A DNA stretch of 64,000 nucleotides from Methylobacterium sp. J-026 (GTDB taxonomy: Bacteria > Pseudomonadota > Alphaproteobacteria > Rhizobiales > Beijerinckiaceae), in the NCBI RefSeq assembly GCF_022829585.1, contig NZ_JAKSYC010000074.1, positions 1-64,000 of the forward strand, written 5' to 3'. Both the position numbers and the translations under genes were made by a program. This document shows positions 1-8,733 of this stretch, in pieces (positions within the stretch are counted from its first letter, which is position 1; each line of letters begins with the position of its first letter). Under the pieces are notes generated by a model. The model did not search any database. It saw nothing but the letters and a program-made list of their open reading frames with translations, and was not told where the DNA came from.

Positions 1-47
1 GTGCGAGCAGACTGGCCTGCCCCCTGGAAAGTGGTCCTCCCTGAGGT

Positions 48-356
48 ATGGCTTCGAGCCATGTGGAGGATGTTATCATGGGACGGAAGAAGCATACGGC
101 TGAAAAGATTGTCGCCAAGCTGCGCCAGGTTGATGTCTTGGTCTCGCAGGGCCGTAAGGTTGCCGAAGCAATCCGCTCCATCGAGGTGACAGAAGTCACG
201 TATTATCGCTGGCGGTCCGAGTACGGCGGCTTGAAGGGTGCCCAGGTCAAGCGGCTGAAATCTCTGGAGACCGAGAACCAGCGACTCCGTCGAGCAATCT
301 CCGACCTGACCTTGGAGAAGCTGATTCTGAAGGAGGCCGCCTCGGGAAACTTCTGA
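48..356 (+). CDS. IS3-family transposase OrfA
   Basis: This 102-residue helix-turn-helix protein binds the element ends and supplies the N-terminal part of the OrfAB transposase. The start motif GRKKHTAEKI, the HTH region and the leucine-rich helix near the C-terminus (ETENQRLRRAISDLTLEKLILKE) are standard for OrfA of the IS407-type group. It ends KEAASGNF and is followed in the -1 frame by orfB, which begins LSPARRRAC. No obvious A-rich slippery run is seen at the overlap. The ATG at 48 gives a normal-length protein; a later ATG at 78 (MGRKKHTAEK) is an equally plausible start. Confidence 0.85.
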   Translation: MASSHVEDVIMGRKKHTAEKIVAKLRQVDVLVSQGRKVAEAIRSIEVTEVTYYRWRSEYGGLKGAQVKRLKSLETENQRLRRAISDLTLEKLILKEAASGNF

Positions 357-1246
357 GCCCGGCTCGCCGCCGGGCATGTGTCGACTACGTCGTTGCCGAG
401 CACGGTGTGTCCGAACGCTTCGCTTGCCGTGTCCTGAGCCAACATCGTTCGACCCAGCGCAAGGTCGCCGTCCTGGCCGAGGACGAAGCTGCTTTGACGG
501 GCGCCATCGTCGCCCTGGCGCTGCAGTATGGACGCTACGGCTACCGTCGGATCTCGGCCCTGCTCCGACGTGACGGCTGGACGGTGAACGTGAAGCGCGT
601 CGAACGGATCTGGCGGCGCGAAGGGCTCAAGGTCCCGGCTCGCCAGCCAAAACGGGCACGCCTTTGGCTCAACGACGGCTCGTGCCTGCGACTGCGGCCG
701 GAGCGGCCCAACCACGTCTGGTCCTACGACTTCGTCGAGCACCGCACGCACAACGGACGCAAGTACCGGATGCTGAACGTCATCGATGAGTTCACCCGCG
801 AGTGCCTGGCCATCCGCGTATCTCGCAAGCTCAAGGCACTGGACGTGATCGACGTACTTTCTGACCTGTTCAGTCTGCGCGGAGTGCCAAGGCACATCCG
901 CTCGGACAACGGGCCGGAGTTCATCGCCAAGGCCGTTCAGGACTGGATCGCGGCGGTGGGATCGACGACCGCCTACATGGAGCCGGGCAGTCCGTGGTAG
1001 AACGGCTATTGCGAGAGCTTCAACGCGAAGCTGCGGGATGAACTCCTCAACGGCGAGGTGTTCTACACCCTCAAGGAGGCCAGCATCGTGATCGAGCAAT
1101 GGCGGAAGCACTACAACGGCATCCGGCCGCACTCGTCGCTCGGCTACCAGCCGCCTGCGCCAGAGGTCGTCATCTGGCCAACCGCATCGAGCGGATCAGT
1201 GCCGTCCGCTCGCCCTGCCATCGTCACGCGACCGACGATGCACTAA
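353..1246 (+). pseudogene. IS3-family transposase OrfB, interrupted by a nonsense codon
   Basis: This is the catalytic DDE integrase half of the IS3 transposase. The rve domain is clear: the first Asp lies in VWSYDFVEHRT, the second in HIRSDNGPEF and the Glu in YCESFNAKLRDE, followed by the usual IRPHSSLGYQPPAPE tail. A TAG at 998-1000 interrupts the frame between PGSPW and NGYCESFN, where the family normally has Gln (CAG). The reading frame is otherwise intact to 1246. The protein would stop before the catalytic Glu, so this copy should be inactive unless the codon is read through. Confidence 0.85.
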
Positions 1247-1284
1247 CTTCGAACATGGGCCACCAAACGGGGGCAGGCCAAGAC

Positions 1285-1570
1285 GAAGATCAAGCATCGT
1301 CTGACCAAGCCGCGCCGCCCGTGGACGAACGGTCAAATCGAACGGATGAACCGCAGAATCAAGGACGCGACGGTCAAGCGCTAACATTACACCAGCCACG
1401 ACGAGCTCCGGCTGAACCTGCAGCTGTTCGTGGATGCCTATAACTACGGCCGCCGGCTCACGACCCTACGCCGCCTCACGCCCTACGAGTTCATTCGCCA
1501 GACCTAGACTAAAGGGCTCGAACGCTTCAGGCTCGATCCGTCATACCACATGCCGGGACCGAACATTTAA
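1285..1570 (+). pseudogene. IS481-family transposase C-terminal remnant, split by the IS3 insertion
   Basis: Reading on from bases 1-12 across the IS3 element gives EQTKIKHRLTKPRRPW, then TNGQIERMNRRIKDATVKR, then LFVDAYNYGRRLTTLRRLTPYEF and finally RFRLDPSYHMPGPNI with a TAA at 1568. This is the classic C-terminal third of IS481-type integrases. Two in-frame stops are present: TAA at 1382-1384, where Tyr is expected after VKR, and TAG at 1505-1507, where Trp is expected. The 5' part lies outside the window. It is a dead element that later became the target of the IS3 copy. Confidence 0.85.
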
Positions 1571-2214
1571 TCAGCTGCGAAGATGGATGACGAAACGCTT
1601 TGGTGTCGAGCTCCCGAATATCAAATTCATAGAGGACATCCCGTTAGCAATCCGAATCATTCTCGATGAGACGGCCAAAGTGATCATCGAGCCTAAGATA
1701 GGATGAAAAATGATCAACATGACTGCCAGTCCCCTGAATTCGATAGAGTATTCTAGCCTGATTGAACAGTTAAAGTGGTTAGATCATTCAGCCAGGGATT
1801 ACATAACATTTTCTCAGAGCTAGCATAGAGCGTATCGAAAACATCAAATGGTTACAGCGACACGTGTTGATTGTTACGGTTCCATACAATCGAATAATCG
1901 CGGAACGAATAGACTGAACGTATGAACGAATGCGCGACAAGTTCGAGTACCTTTCGCACAGAAACTTGGGGGGTGCGCATCAATAAATGTTGCTGCGGCC
2001 AGGAAGGGCCATCTAAGAGGCCGCAGGATCTATTGGTTCACAACATCGTCAAGTAAATCGTCCTGTAGATAACCGCCTGCGCCCCGTCCCATGAAAGACC
2101 CTCGAGCTCTACGAAAAAAATGAGTCTGCGTCACGCCGCAGCGGCAGGCGCATCGGGGCCGGAGGTAAGATCATGGCTGTCCAGCGGACCTGCCGATCGA
2201 AGTAGCTGTCCCGC
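1571..2214. other. Mostly non-coding spacer, with two tiny unassigned reading frames
   Basis: No recognisable gene is present. A frame running into a stop at 1706 contains MTKRFGVELPNIKFIEDIPL and could be the tail of a broken gene, but I cannot name it. It is followed by a 37-codon frame at 1710-1823, starting MINMTASPLN, with GGATGA just upstream. Both are AT-richer than the host background. Neither is supported well enough to call as a gene. Confidence 0.3.
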
Positions 2215-2730
2215 TCAAAGAATCAGGGGCGTCTCGCCCCTCCCCCCCGGCTCCTCAACGAGGCGCAGCAGGTTTTTGCCGCAGACGATCTTGAGGGATA
2301 GCTGTCCGCAGGCGACGAGTTGATCGCGGGTGATGAAGCCCTGCAGGTAGGCGATCTCCTCCAAGCTGGCTACCTGAAGCCCTTGCCGGTGCTGGACAGT
2401 GCGCACGAACTTCGAGGCTTCCAGAAGGGTGTCATGGGTGCCGGTGTCGAGCTAGGCGTAGCCGCGGCTCATCTTCTCCAAGTAGAGCTGACCCCGTTCC
2501 AGACAGGCCTCGTTGACGCTGGGGATCTCAAGCTTCCCGCAGGGCGAGGGCAGCACCTGCGCGACGATGTCGAGCGTTTGATTTTCGTAAAAGTACGGCC
2601 CCGTCACCGCCAAGGTGGATTCAGGTTGCTCGCGCTTCTCGACGATCTTCATGGCTTTGACGGGCGCGTCCAGGCTGACCAACCCGTAAGCCTGCGAGTT
2701 CTTCATATGGTAGGCCAACACTGAGGTCCC
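2215..2730 (-). pseudogene. rfbA: Glucose-1-phosphate thymidylyltransferase remnant
   Basis: The middle and C-terminal parts of RfbA, the first enzyme of dTDP-rhamnose synthesis, can be read on the minus strand. Visible pieces are VLAYHMKNSQAYGLVSLD, VTGPYFYENQTLDI, LEIPSVNEACLERGQL and, after an in-frame TAG at 2452-2454 replacing the Trp of the family motif GYAWLDTGTHD, the stretch LDTGTHDTLLEASKF and VASLEEIAYLQGFITRDQL. The N-terminal nucleotide-binding half is missing; a stop closes the frame just upstream of 2730. Its neighbours are glycan genes, so it probably marks a lost nucleotide-sugar operon. Confidence 0.85.
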
Positions 2731-3239
2731 GCTTCAACACGCGGAGACCCAGCCGCAACGACCGCGTTCTAACGGCGCTACGGCCGCCCGATTGAACTCC
2801 AGAGAAAAACCTCGTTTCGTTGTCACCATCAGGCACCTTCCCGCTCGCTCAAAAGCGTTGCATACGTGGCCCCATTCGGAAGAGGACCAGCTACCCATCT
2901 CATTAGCGGGGGGGGCTCAACGCTGAGCTGCTGGAGGCCAAGGGGAATAATGCACAAGTAGAAGACGAACGCCATTGACCCAAAATAGGCTTCAATAGCA
3001 GTGATGAACCAACCACAATGCGCTTTCTACAATCCGGTAGTCCACCCACCTGAACCATGTGGTATGACGCAGGAATTAGACCGTAGTCACAAAGGATGAG
3101 CTCGAAACCATTTTGCCGCAGACCGAGATTTCCGCTCCCGCGTAAATATGATAGTTTAAGCCGCCCAACGAGCGCCGGAAAATCACCACCACAAAGCAGA
3201 CGGATTTTTGCGAATCAGATCAGCGAAAGGAGCAAGAGT
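2731..3239. other. Intergenic region upstream of the glycan operon
   Basis: No gene is seen. The GC content drops noticeably towards 3000-3240, and the promoter of the following operon is expected here, but no convincing -35/-10 pair was picked. A purine-rich AAAGGAG at about 3226-3232 is the ribosome binding site of the next gene. Confidence 0.4.
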
Positions 3240-3965
3240 ATGGAAAAAACACCCGCGTTCATTATTAGCCTTCCAGAAGACGGGGCCAGCTTCGCAGCAA
3301 CTGCATCCCAATTAAGCAACACCACTTACGAAATTTATCGACTGCCGGCGCTGCCAGGCAGTGCACTGCCAGATTGTGTATGTATGAAACTTACGCGAGA
3401 TCCGCATTCTAAATTCAACAAAGGAGCGCTGGGCTGTATGCTTAGCCACATACGAGTCTGGGAACAGATTGCAAAATCGAACGCGCCGTATGCCTTAGTA
3501 CTGGAGGACGATGCGAAAAATATAGCCCTGCAAAATACGTCCTGGCTTCGAGAGTTAAACTTCGATCTGATATTTTGTAACGACCGTATGGCAACGAACA
3601 CCGGCGACAAGTCCCTTGCTGTAAACAATAATTTTATCGGAGCTTTGAAAGCAGTCGACACACATGGCCATTCAGTGGGTGCGGACGCTTACTTTTTATC
3701 CCCAAAAGGTGCTGCTAAATTAATTGAGAGATTTGCGGAAGATTTGTACTTCGGGCACGTCGATGTAAGAATGGCAGCATATTGTGTGAACGTGTGTAAA
3801 GACGACGCAATCGGAAATGTTACGGCTGAAATTAATCAGATTCACGCGATTATAAAATCTAGAGATCCGTTGGACGCTTATATAACCGGCGAGCCTCTAT
3901 TTAGCCACCCCTCAAGAGAAAGCAGAAGGATATACCAAGACATCGCCGGTAAAGCAAGGCTGTAG
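3240..3965 (+). CDS. Glycosyltransferase family 25 (LPS-type) protein
   Basis: This 241-residue cytoplasmic enzyme is predicted to transfer a sugar, often galactose in this family, onto a lipopolysaccharide or other surface glycan. The family signature is clear: FNKGALGCMLSHIRVWEQI at residues 59-77, then YALVLEDDA with the acidic pair needed for metal and sugar-nucleotide binding, and VGADAYFLSPKGAAKLIE, the usual GT25 tail motif. The ATG at 3240 is preferred over the upstream frame extension because AAAGGAG lies just before it and homologues begin with this strand. It is 15 bp from the next gene and very likely co-transcribed with it. Base composition is AT-rich compared with the genes after 20 kb, suggesting transfer. 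Confidence 0.85.
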   Translation: MEKTPAFIISLPEDGASFAATASQLSNTTYEIYRLPALPGSALPDCVCMKLTRDPHSKFNKGALGCMLSHIRVWEQIAKSNAPYALVLEDDAKNIALQNTSWLRELNFDLIFCNDRMATNTGDKSLAVNNNFIGALKAVDTHGHSVGADAYFLSPKGAAKLIERFAEDLYFGHVDVRMAAYCVNVCKDDAIGNVTAEINQIHAIIKSRDPLDAYITGEPLFSHPSRESRRIYQDIAGKARL

Positions 3966-3980
3966 ATAGGAGGCTTACGT

Positions 3981-6227
3981 ATGGCGCTGCCCGTGATCTC
4001 TAACAAAAATGTAATGATACTCATAAGAACCCATTTCTTCGACGAAAAGGTTTTAAGTCTCGCTCAGAATCTGAGTGGCGGCGGCAAGTATGAGGTTGCT
4101 ATATTAGCTGATCACAGGTCCTGGGAATTTCCAACCGGTGATTGGCCGGTAATTTCCGTTACTTGGGACAACGTCAATGCACTGGGCCTAAAAACAGACG
4201 GAATGAGTGACGTGCTGTGGCAATGCGGCGACTACGGACTATACATCGCCAGAGAAAAATTTCCGCAAGTTAAATATTTTTGGCTTTTTGAGTACGATGT
4301 AGTCGTTCATGCTCCCAACATAGCGGAAATTCTGGAAAAGTTTGATCAGGTGTCGATGGCGGATCTTCTTGCGCCGGAGATCCGGCGAGTAGACGAAAAT
4401 TACGTCTGGAGCCGCTGTGTTTCACGGACGTTTCCCATCCTACTCCGCTGCGCGTTCAGCCTGGTCCGGGTTTCTGCTCCTGCATTGGACGCGATGCGAC
4501 GGTGTCGGCACCAATTGACCGAGCGGTACAGCCTTGGGGACTTTAAATGGTGCGAAGAGGAGGGCATCCCATCTTGGCCGAACGACGAAGTACTTACAAC
4601 TACAGCTACTTATCTCGCCGGGCTCACAATCTCAGACTTCAATGACGTCGTTTCAGACTCGTATGACGAGTACAGTTTCTCGACAAACGATTTACTCCAT
4701 CATCCATCAGATCTTATAAACCAAGCCTGTGATGGAAAGATCTACCACCCTGTTAGGTGGGGACGCCATTACCTAAATGGTGCATTAGCAAGATCTCAGC
4801 TTCTCAAGCCCGAGCTACTGCCTGCGACGATAAACACAATTGTCAAAAACATCGGATCCGACTGGGAAGCGGACGAGACTGTGCAGTGTCTCCGGGTCCT
4901 TTCAAATGCTGCGGTGAAAATCAGCCGTATTCAACCTAAACGTTTAGAGAGTTCAAGATTTAGGACTCGGGGAGCGGCACCTCCTCTAGAAGCGGACCGG
5001 ATTGCTTATTGGAGCTGGGACAGAATTAGAAATTTCGGAGACGAGATTTTTCCGGTTCTACTAAGATACTTAGCTAATCGCGACGGCGTGCGTGTTACAA
5101 GAGATCGCCCGCATATACTTGGACCCGGCAGCATATTTTCATATGCAACGACTGAGAGTTTAATATGGGGCTCTGGTATACTCAATCCAGCAACTCGAAT
5201 TCCGGATGTCAACAGGGTACAGATCAGGGCCGTGAGGGGCAAGCTTACTGCAGACTTACTCACACGACGAGGCATCTCGCTAAACGACGTTGCCCTAGGA
5301 GACCCGGGTGTACTTGTTGACGAAGCGTTGCGTGCTTTCGGAGTAAATAAAAGTTCGCAAAATTGCAGAGTTGCTATTGTACCACACCATTCGTACCGGC
5401 ACGCCAAAATCTTTACAACAGAACGCCCGGACGGCGAAACATGTGTAGCTGATCCAAGTGAGAATATGCGCAGCTTCATACAAAAAATCGTAGACAGCGA
5501 AGTAATTGTGTCTCAGAGCCTGCATGGCCTTATCCTCGGCGAGGCTCTGAATAAGCCAACTCTTTGGATCGCCGATACGGAGCAAGCAGCTGATGAAAAC
5601 TGGACATTCAAATTCCACGACTGGTATACTAACAGCTTAAATCCCCAGACCAAGCCGTTATTGATAAATCCAGATTTGTCTCGTAGAGAGGCCTTGAGGT
5701 GGAGCATTGCCGCAGAACTCCGTCCGGTAGGGGTAGATAGAGCACACCTCCTTGCTCAGCTGCCTAACGAGCCGCCGCTGTTATCAACAGGCCGTTTTAT
5801 CGATTTTGAGGTTTGCCGAAATCTTCCACCTGCGGTGGTTTTTATCGATGATCTTGGAGCAACAGGCCGCCCGTACGAAGAAATTAATCCATATGTATTG
5901 GCGTCCTTATCGCGAGCTGCAAAAGACGCCGTCGATAATCACTTCAAGATGTGTCCGGAGCGCCGTTACTGTTTTTTAATTTCAACTTCGTTCCGTGATC
6001 ACATTTCATATGATCAGATGGAGATCATCGAAATGATAATGGATAATATCTCGCACACTGATTATCTATGTCTGAGATCGCGTGTCGATGAGCAATATGA
6101 TGGAGTCCCGGAGGATTTCGGTTGGGGCATCTCGGTCCTCAGAGAATCTGGGTTGTTCGGACATGCATTCTGCGTTCGGGGTGATTTCTCGGGTTTTAGT
6201 AGCAACTTCCTTACAGCTCTTATATGA
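3981..6227 (+). CDS. Multidomain protein: GT-A-like domain, polysaccharide pyruvyl transferase domain, unknown C-terminal domain
   Basis: 748 residues, with TAGGAGG seven bases before the ATG. Residues 8-270 look like a nucleotide-sugar transferase fold: VMILIRTHFFDEKV at the start, the acidic motif WLFEYDVVVHA near 100, and WPNDEVLTT near 200. This assignment is inferred. Residues 335-560 are a polysaccharide pyruvyl transferase-type domain: YWSWDRIRNFGDEIFP, HILGPGSIF, IWGSGILNP, LGDPGVLVD, AIVPHHSYRH, and VSQSLHGLILGEALNKPT, the most diagnostic block of that family. Residues 600-748 carry VVFIDDLGATGR and FLISTSFRDH but match no family I recognise. The protein probably both glycosylates and ketal-pyruvylates a surface polysaccharide; substrates are unknown. 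Composition is AT-rich like its neighbours. Confidence 0.75.
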   Translation: MALPVISNKNVMILIRTHFFDEKVLSLAQNLSGGGKYEVAILADHRSWEFPTGDWPVISVTWDNVNALGLKTDGMSDVLWQCGDYGLYIAREKFPQVKYFWLFEYDVVVHAPNIAEILEKFDQVSMADLLAPEIRRVDENYVWSRCVSRTFPILLRCAFSLVRVSAPALDAMRRCRHQLTERYSLGDFKWCEEEGIPSWPNDEVLTTTATYLAGLTISDFNDVVSDSYDEYSFSTNDLLHHPSDLINQACDGKIYHPVRWGRHYLNGALARSQLLKPELLPATINTIVKNIGSDWEADETVQCLRVLSNAAVKISRIQPKRLESSRFRTRGAAPPLEADRIAYWSWDRIRNFGDEIFPVLLRYLANRDGVRVTRDRPHILGPGSIFSYATTESLIWGSGILNPATRIPDVNRVQIRAVRGKLTADLLTRRGISLNDVALGDPGVLVDEALRAFGVNKSSQNCRVAIVPHHSYRHAKIFTTERPDGETCVADPSENMRSFIQKIVDSEVIVSQSLHGLILGEALNKPTLWIADTEQAADENWTFKFHDWYTNSLNPQTKPLLINPDLSRREALRWSIAAELRPVGVDRAHLLAQLPNEPPLLSTGRFIDFEVCRNLPPAVVFIDDLGATGRPYEEINPYVLASLSRAAKDAVDNHFKMCPERRYCFLISTSFRDHISYDQMEIIEMIMDNISHTDYLCLRSRVDEQYDGVPEDFGWGISVLRESGLFGHAFCVRGDFSGFSSNFLTALI

Positions 6228-6403
6228 ACTTGACCTTAGTCTCCACGCTTCCCACCGCATTAAGCGTGTTGGAGGCTAACGACAAAGTGTTGACCATTTG
6301 GCTTTTCCTATAGTGCTCAAACGGATCGACAATCGCCTAGCGGCACCTAGGTCTGAGGCCACAACATGCTCAGTTTGTTCCGGGTTATTCCGCGAGACGG
6401 TAC

Positions 6404-7711
6404 GTGGATGATGAAGTGCCTGATAAAGTCTCAGCAAAAATGGTGAGAGCTTATTGGAAGCTCGCGGCCGCATCTGCCGGCTGTGCGCTACATCTCGTCC
6501 CAATCAGCGTCGCCACACAATTAACGCTATACCCAGGGCTGATTGAGCTCAAAAACTATAATGCTCGCTGCGATGGTAGTACGAATGATAGGGACGCTTT
6601 TGCGGCGGGTATAGAGGACTACAACCGTGCGATGGCACGAGGAAGGCTCGCGGTTTTGCGCGTTCCGGCAGGCCAGTGCGTCATCGACGGCACCACGTTA
6701 CCTTCGTTTGCTCCAGGCGTGGGCGGCGCTGTGGTTGGCGAGGGAAATTGGAAATCGGTCATACGGTTGGGCCAGCATTACTCGGGGGATTTATTCAGCT
6801 GGTCGGATTCATGGGGTGGCCGCTACGAACGACGGGTCGGGCACGGCAATATTGCTAATCCGCAGATATATGGTGCTAGGCTGTCCGATCTGACTATAAT
6901 TGGAGATAGGAGCTCAACTAAGTTACAGAACGCTATTATGATGTATGACCACGAAGATTTCGTTACAATTTCAGATATTGATGTGCAGGATATAAACGGA
7001 CGTGTATTTTACGGGGGCGGAAAGAAATATGGCCCGGTAAGCTATTTACGAGAGTCACTTATTACGAGGATGAGGATCTGGAACTCAGGATCGCAAGATG
7101 CACCTGTGTTTGAGATCACTTCTGAGTGCTCAGAGCAAGACTGTTCGAAAGAAGACAGCAGCAATGAGGTTATCTTAGAAAACATTAATATCTATGGTTC
7201 GCATGGTACGGGGATGGTCATACGTAACTATCAATCCGCTTCAGGAGGTGTCCTTCGCGATATTTCGCTTTCGCACGTCCGGATAGAGGGTACCGAGGGT
7301 AATCCACACTCTACTGCGGCAGACGAAATGGTCATTGGCGACCCAACTACGGACGGACGCATCAGAAACGTAAAGTGCAGCGACTGCGAGCTGATTTCGC
7401 CCTACACCGGCTATGTATCCCTCAGAATAACCGGCAGATCTCCTGTAGCGGCGCCCCATAACGTTTTCTGGCAAGGAGTCATTATCGCCGGAGCCGGCGG
7501 CGGGGGAGGGGTTAGCATAGATGCGGCGCAAAAGGTCGAGCTTGATTTGAGAGAGCTGAGTTCGAGGCAGGTGAACTTATCCGTACGCGGTCGAGAAGGT
7601 GTCCGCGGACCGATAAGAATCACCGGCCATGGGGAAGCAAAGTTCTGGAGTTGGAAAATTGACCCAACCGCACGCCCTTTCATACGCATTCTTGACCCCG
7701 GTGACGAATAG
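6404..7711 (+). CDS. Exported right-handed beta-helix (pectate lyase-like) protein
   Basis: 435 residues from the GTG at 6404. An ATG at 6440 is the better start because it places a signal peptide directly at the N-terminus: MVRAYWKLAAASAGCALHLV, then ISVATQ. The mature protein opens with ELKNYNARCDGSTNDRDAF and VLRVPAGQCVIDGTTL, the start of pectate-lyase/tailspike beta-helix proteins, and continues with repeated strand turns such as ARLSDLTIIGD, VTISDIDVQDINGR, EVILENINIYGS and LRDISLSHVRIEG. It probably modifies or binds a polysaccharide in the periplasm or at the surface. No catalytic residues can be assigned. It lies 176 bp after the pyruvyl transferase gene on the same strand and shares its low GC. 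Confidence 0.7.
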   Translation: MDDEVPDKVSAKMVRAYWKLAAASAGCALHLVPISVATQLTLYPGLIELKNYNARCDGSTNDRDAFAAGIEDYNRAMARGRLAVLRVPAGQCVIDGTTLPSFAPGVGGAVVGEGNWKSVIRLGQHYSGDLFSWSDSWGGRYERRVGHGNIANPQIYGARLSDLTIIGDRSSTKLQNAIMMYDHEDFVTISDIDVQDINGRVFYGGGKKYGPVSYLRESLITRMRIWNSGSQDAPVFEITSECSEQDCSKEDSSNEVILENINIYGSHGTGMVIRNYQSASGGVLRDISLSHVRIEGTEGNPHSTAADEMVIGDPTTDGRIRNVKCSDCELISPYTGYVSLRITGRSPVAAPHNVFWQGVIIAGAGGGGGVSIDAAQKVELDLRELSSRQVNLSVRGREGVRGPIRITGHGEAKFWSWKIDPTARPFIRILDPGDE

Positions 7712-7962
7712 AAATCTGAACCACAACCGTCGCAATCATTAACACGATCTTCATTCGACAGTTTGATTAGATTATTTTCGATGATTTCGAGCGCGGTTGC
7801 TGGAACACGTCTTTGCTGGGCTGAATAGAATATTGCGAAAATTTATGGTTTGAATGAATGCTGGTACACTGCTTTGTTCGCAATTCGCTACATAGAAGGA
7901 ACACCTCTTTTGCAGATTGGCTTGGCCTTGTGCCGCGGTAGGTCACGACTGGTGGACGGCCG

Positions 7963-8202
7963 AAACTCGTCGGCATCACCAACCGCGGCAGCAAGTACCC
8001 GAGCGAGAAGCTGTTCCAGGGTGTACGGTCCGTGATGCCGACGCTTTGGCAGAGTGAGACCCGCCTCGGGCAGTGGCTGCGCGCTTCTGGCTTGAGCGCG
8101 CGCCAACACAGCCGTGGTCGCGCTGGCTGCCAGGATGGCAAGGACTTTTGGGCGCTTCTGCGCAATGAACGTGTTTACGACGCGGCTGTCATCACCTCCT
8201 GA
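7963..8202 (+). pseudogene. IS110-family transposase C-terminal remnant
   Basis: The plus strand reads KLVGITNRGSKYPSEKLF, then GVRSVMPTLWQSETRLGQWL, the transposase_20 region of IS110/IS1111 transposases (family form: GITKRGDxYLRxLLxxGARSV). After WLRA the correct frame shifts, and the expected RANTAVVALAARMART appears in another frame before WALLRNERVYDA returns and ends at the TGA 8200-8202. Two compensating indels are therefore present. No N-terminal RuvC-like part is seen upstream. Dead remnant. Confidence 0.75.
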
Positions 8203-8419
8203 ACCAAGCTCGGTCAGCGAAATCTTCGCTGATCTTCCGATGTCTGCGTGTGGTGAGAGGAAGATGGTCTGACAGTCAATTAGACACCTTGAAGAACCGG
8301 TTAACTGGTGAGATTGGCCGTTGATTTGACGCCGCCCGGAGCACTGGCGTGATCGGACTGGCATTCTGGTACTGTGCCGGAGGTGGTGAGTAGGCTCAGG
8401 GGCCGCTCTCGAGCGTCGC

Positions 8420-8656
8420 TCAGGCCACCACCGGCCGGGTTGCGATCCATAGAAAGCGCTTGAGGTTGTAGGCGAGGTTAGCGAGTCCAATTTTGTCCGG
8501 GCTCGGGCCAGACCGATGGTGCGCACGAAGAGGCCGAAGCGGTGTTTCTGGCTTGCGAAGACCGTCTTGACCGCTGAGCGGACCTTGGAGCGGGCGCGGT
8601 TGGCCTTGCGCTGCGGCGGCGTCAGTTCGTGGTCGACTTGTCGCCGTAAGTGGATC
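8420..8656 (-). pseudogene. IS5-family transposase C-terminal remnant
   Basis: The minus strand reads VDHELTPPQRKANRARSKVR, then FASQKHRFGLFVRTIGLARARTK, then, after a one-base frameshift, KIGLANLAYNLKRFLWIATR and a stop at 8420-8422. This is the C-terminal end of an IS5-type DDE transposase, including the family's RARxKIGLANLAYNxKR motif. It is cut off upstream at about 8656, where the left end of an IS66 element (GTAAGCGG) begins, so the IS66 copy probably landed in it. Confidence 0.8.
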
Positions 8657-8733
8657 GTAAGCGGTGTCTGGATCCGCTCTTCTTGATGAACTGACGATGG
8701 TGGAGGCTGACGGTCCCTGGTTCGGATCGCTTT

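Larger units (their letters stand above)
13..1280 (+). mobile_element. IS3-family insertion sequence (IS407-like), complete ends
   Basis: Both ends are visible. The left end starts TGGCCTGCCCCCTGG at 13, and its inverted copy ends GGGGGCAGGCCA at 1280. A 4-bp direct repeat AGAC flanks the element at 9-12 and 1281-1284, which fits the short target duplications of this family. Inside are orfA and orfB in the order and relative -1 frame typical of IS3. The element sits within an older IS481-type transposase gene, whose reading frame resumes exactly when the element and one AGAC copy are removed. It is probably no longer autonomous because orfB carries a stop codon. Confidence 0.9.
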
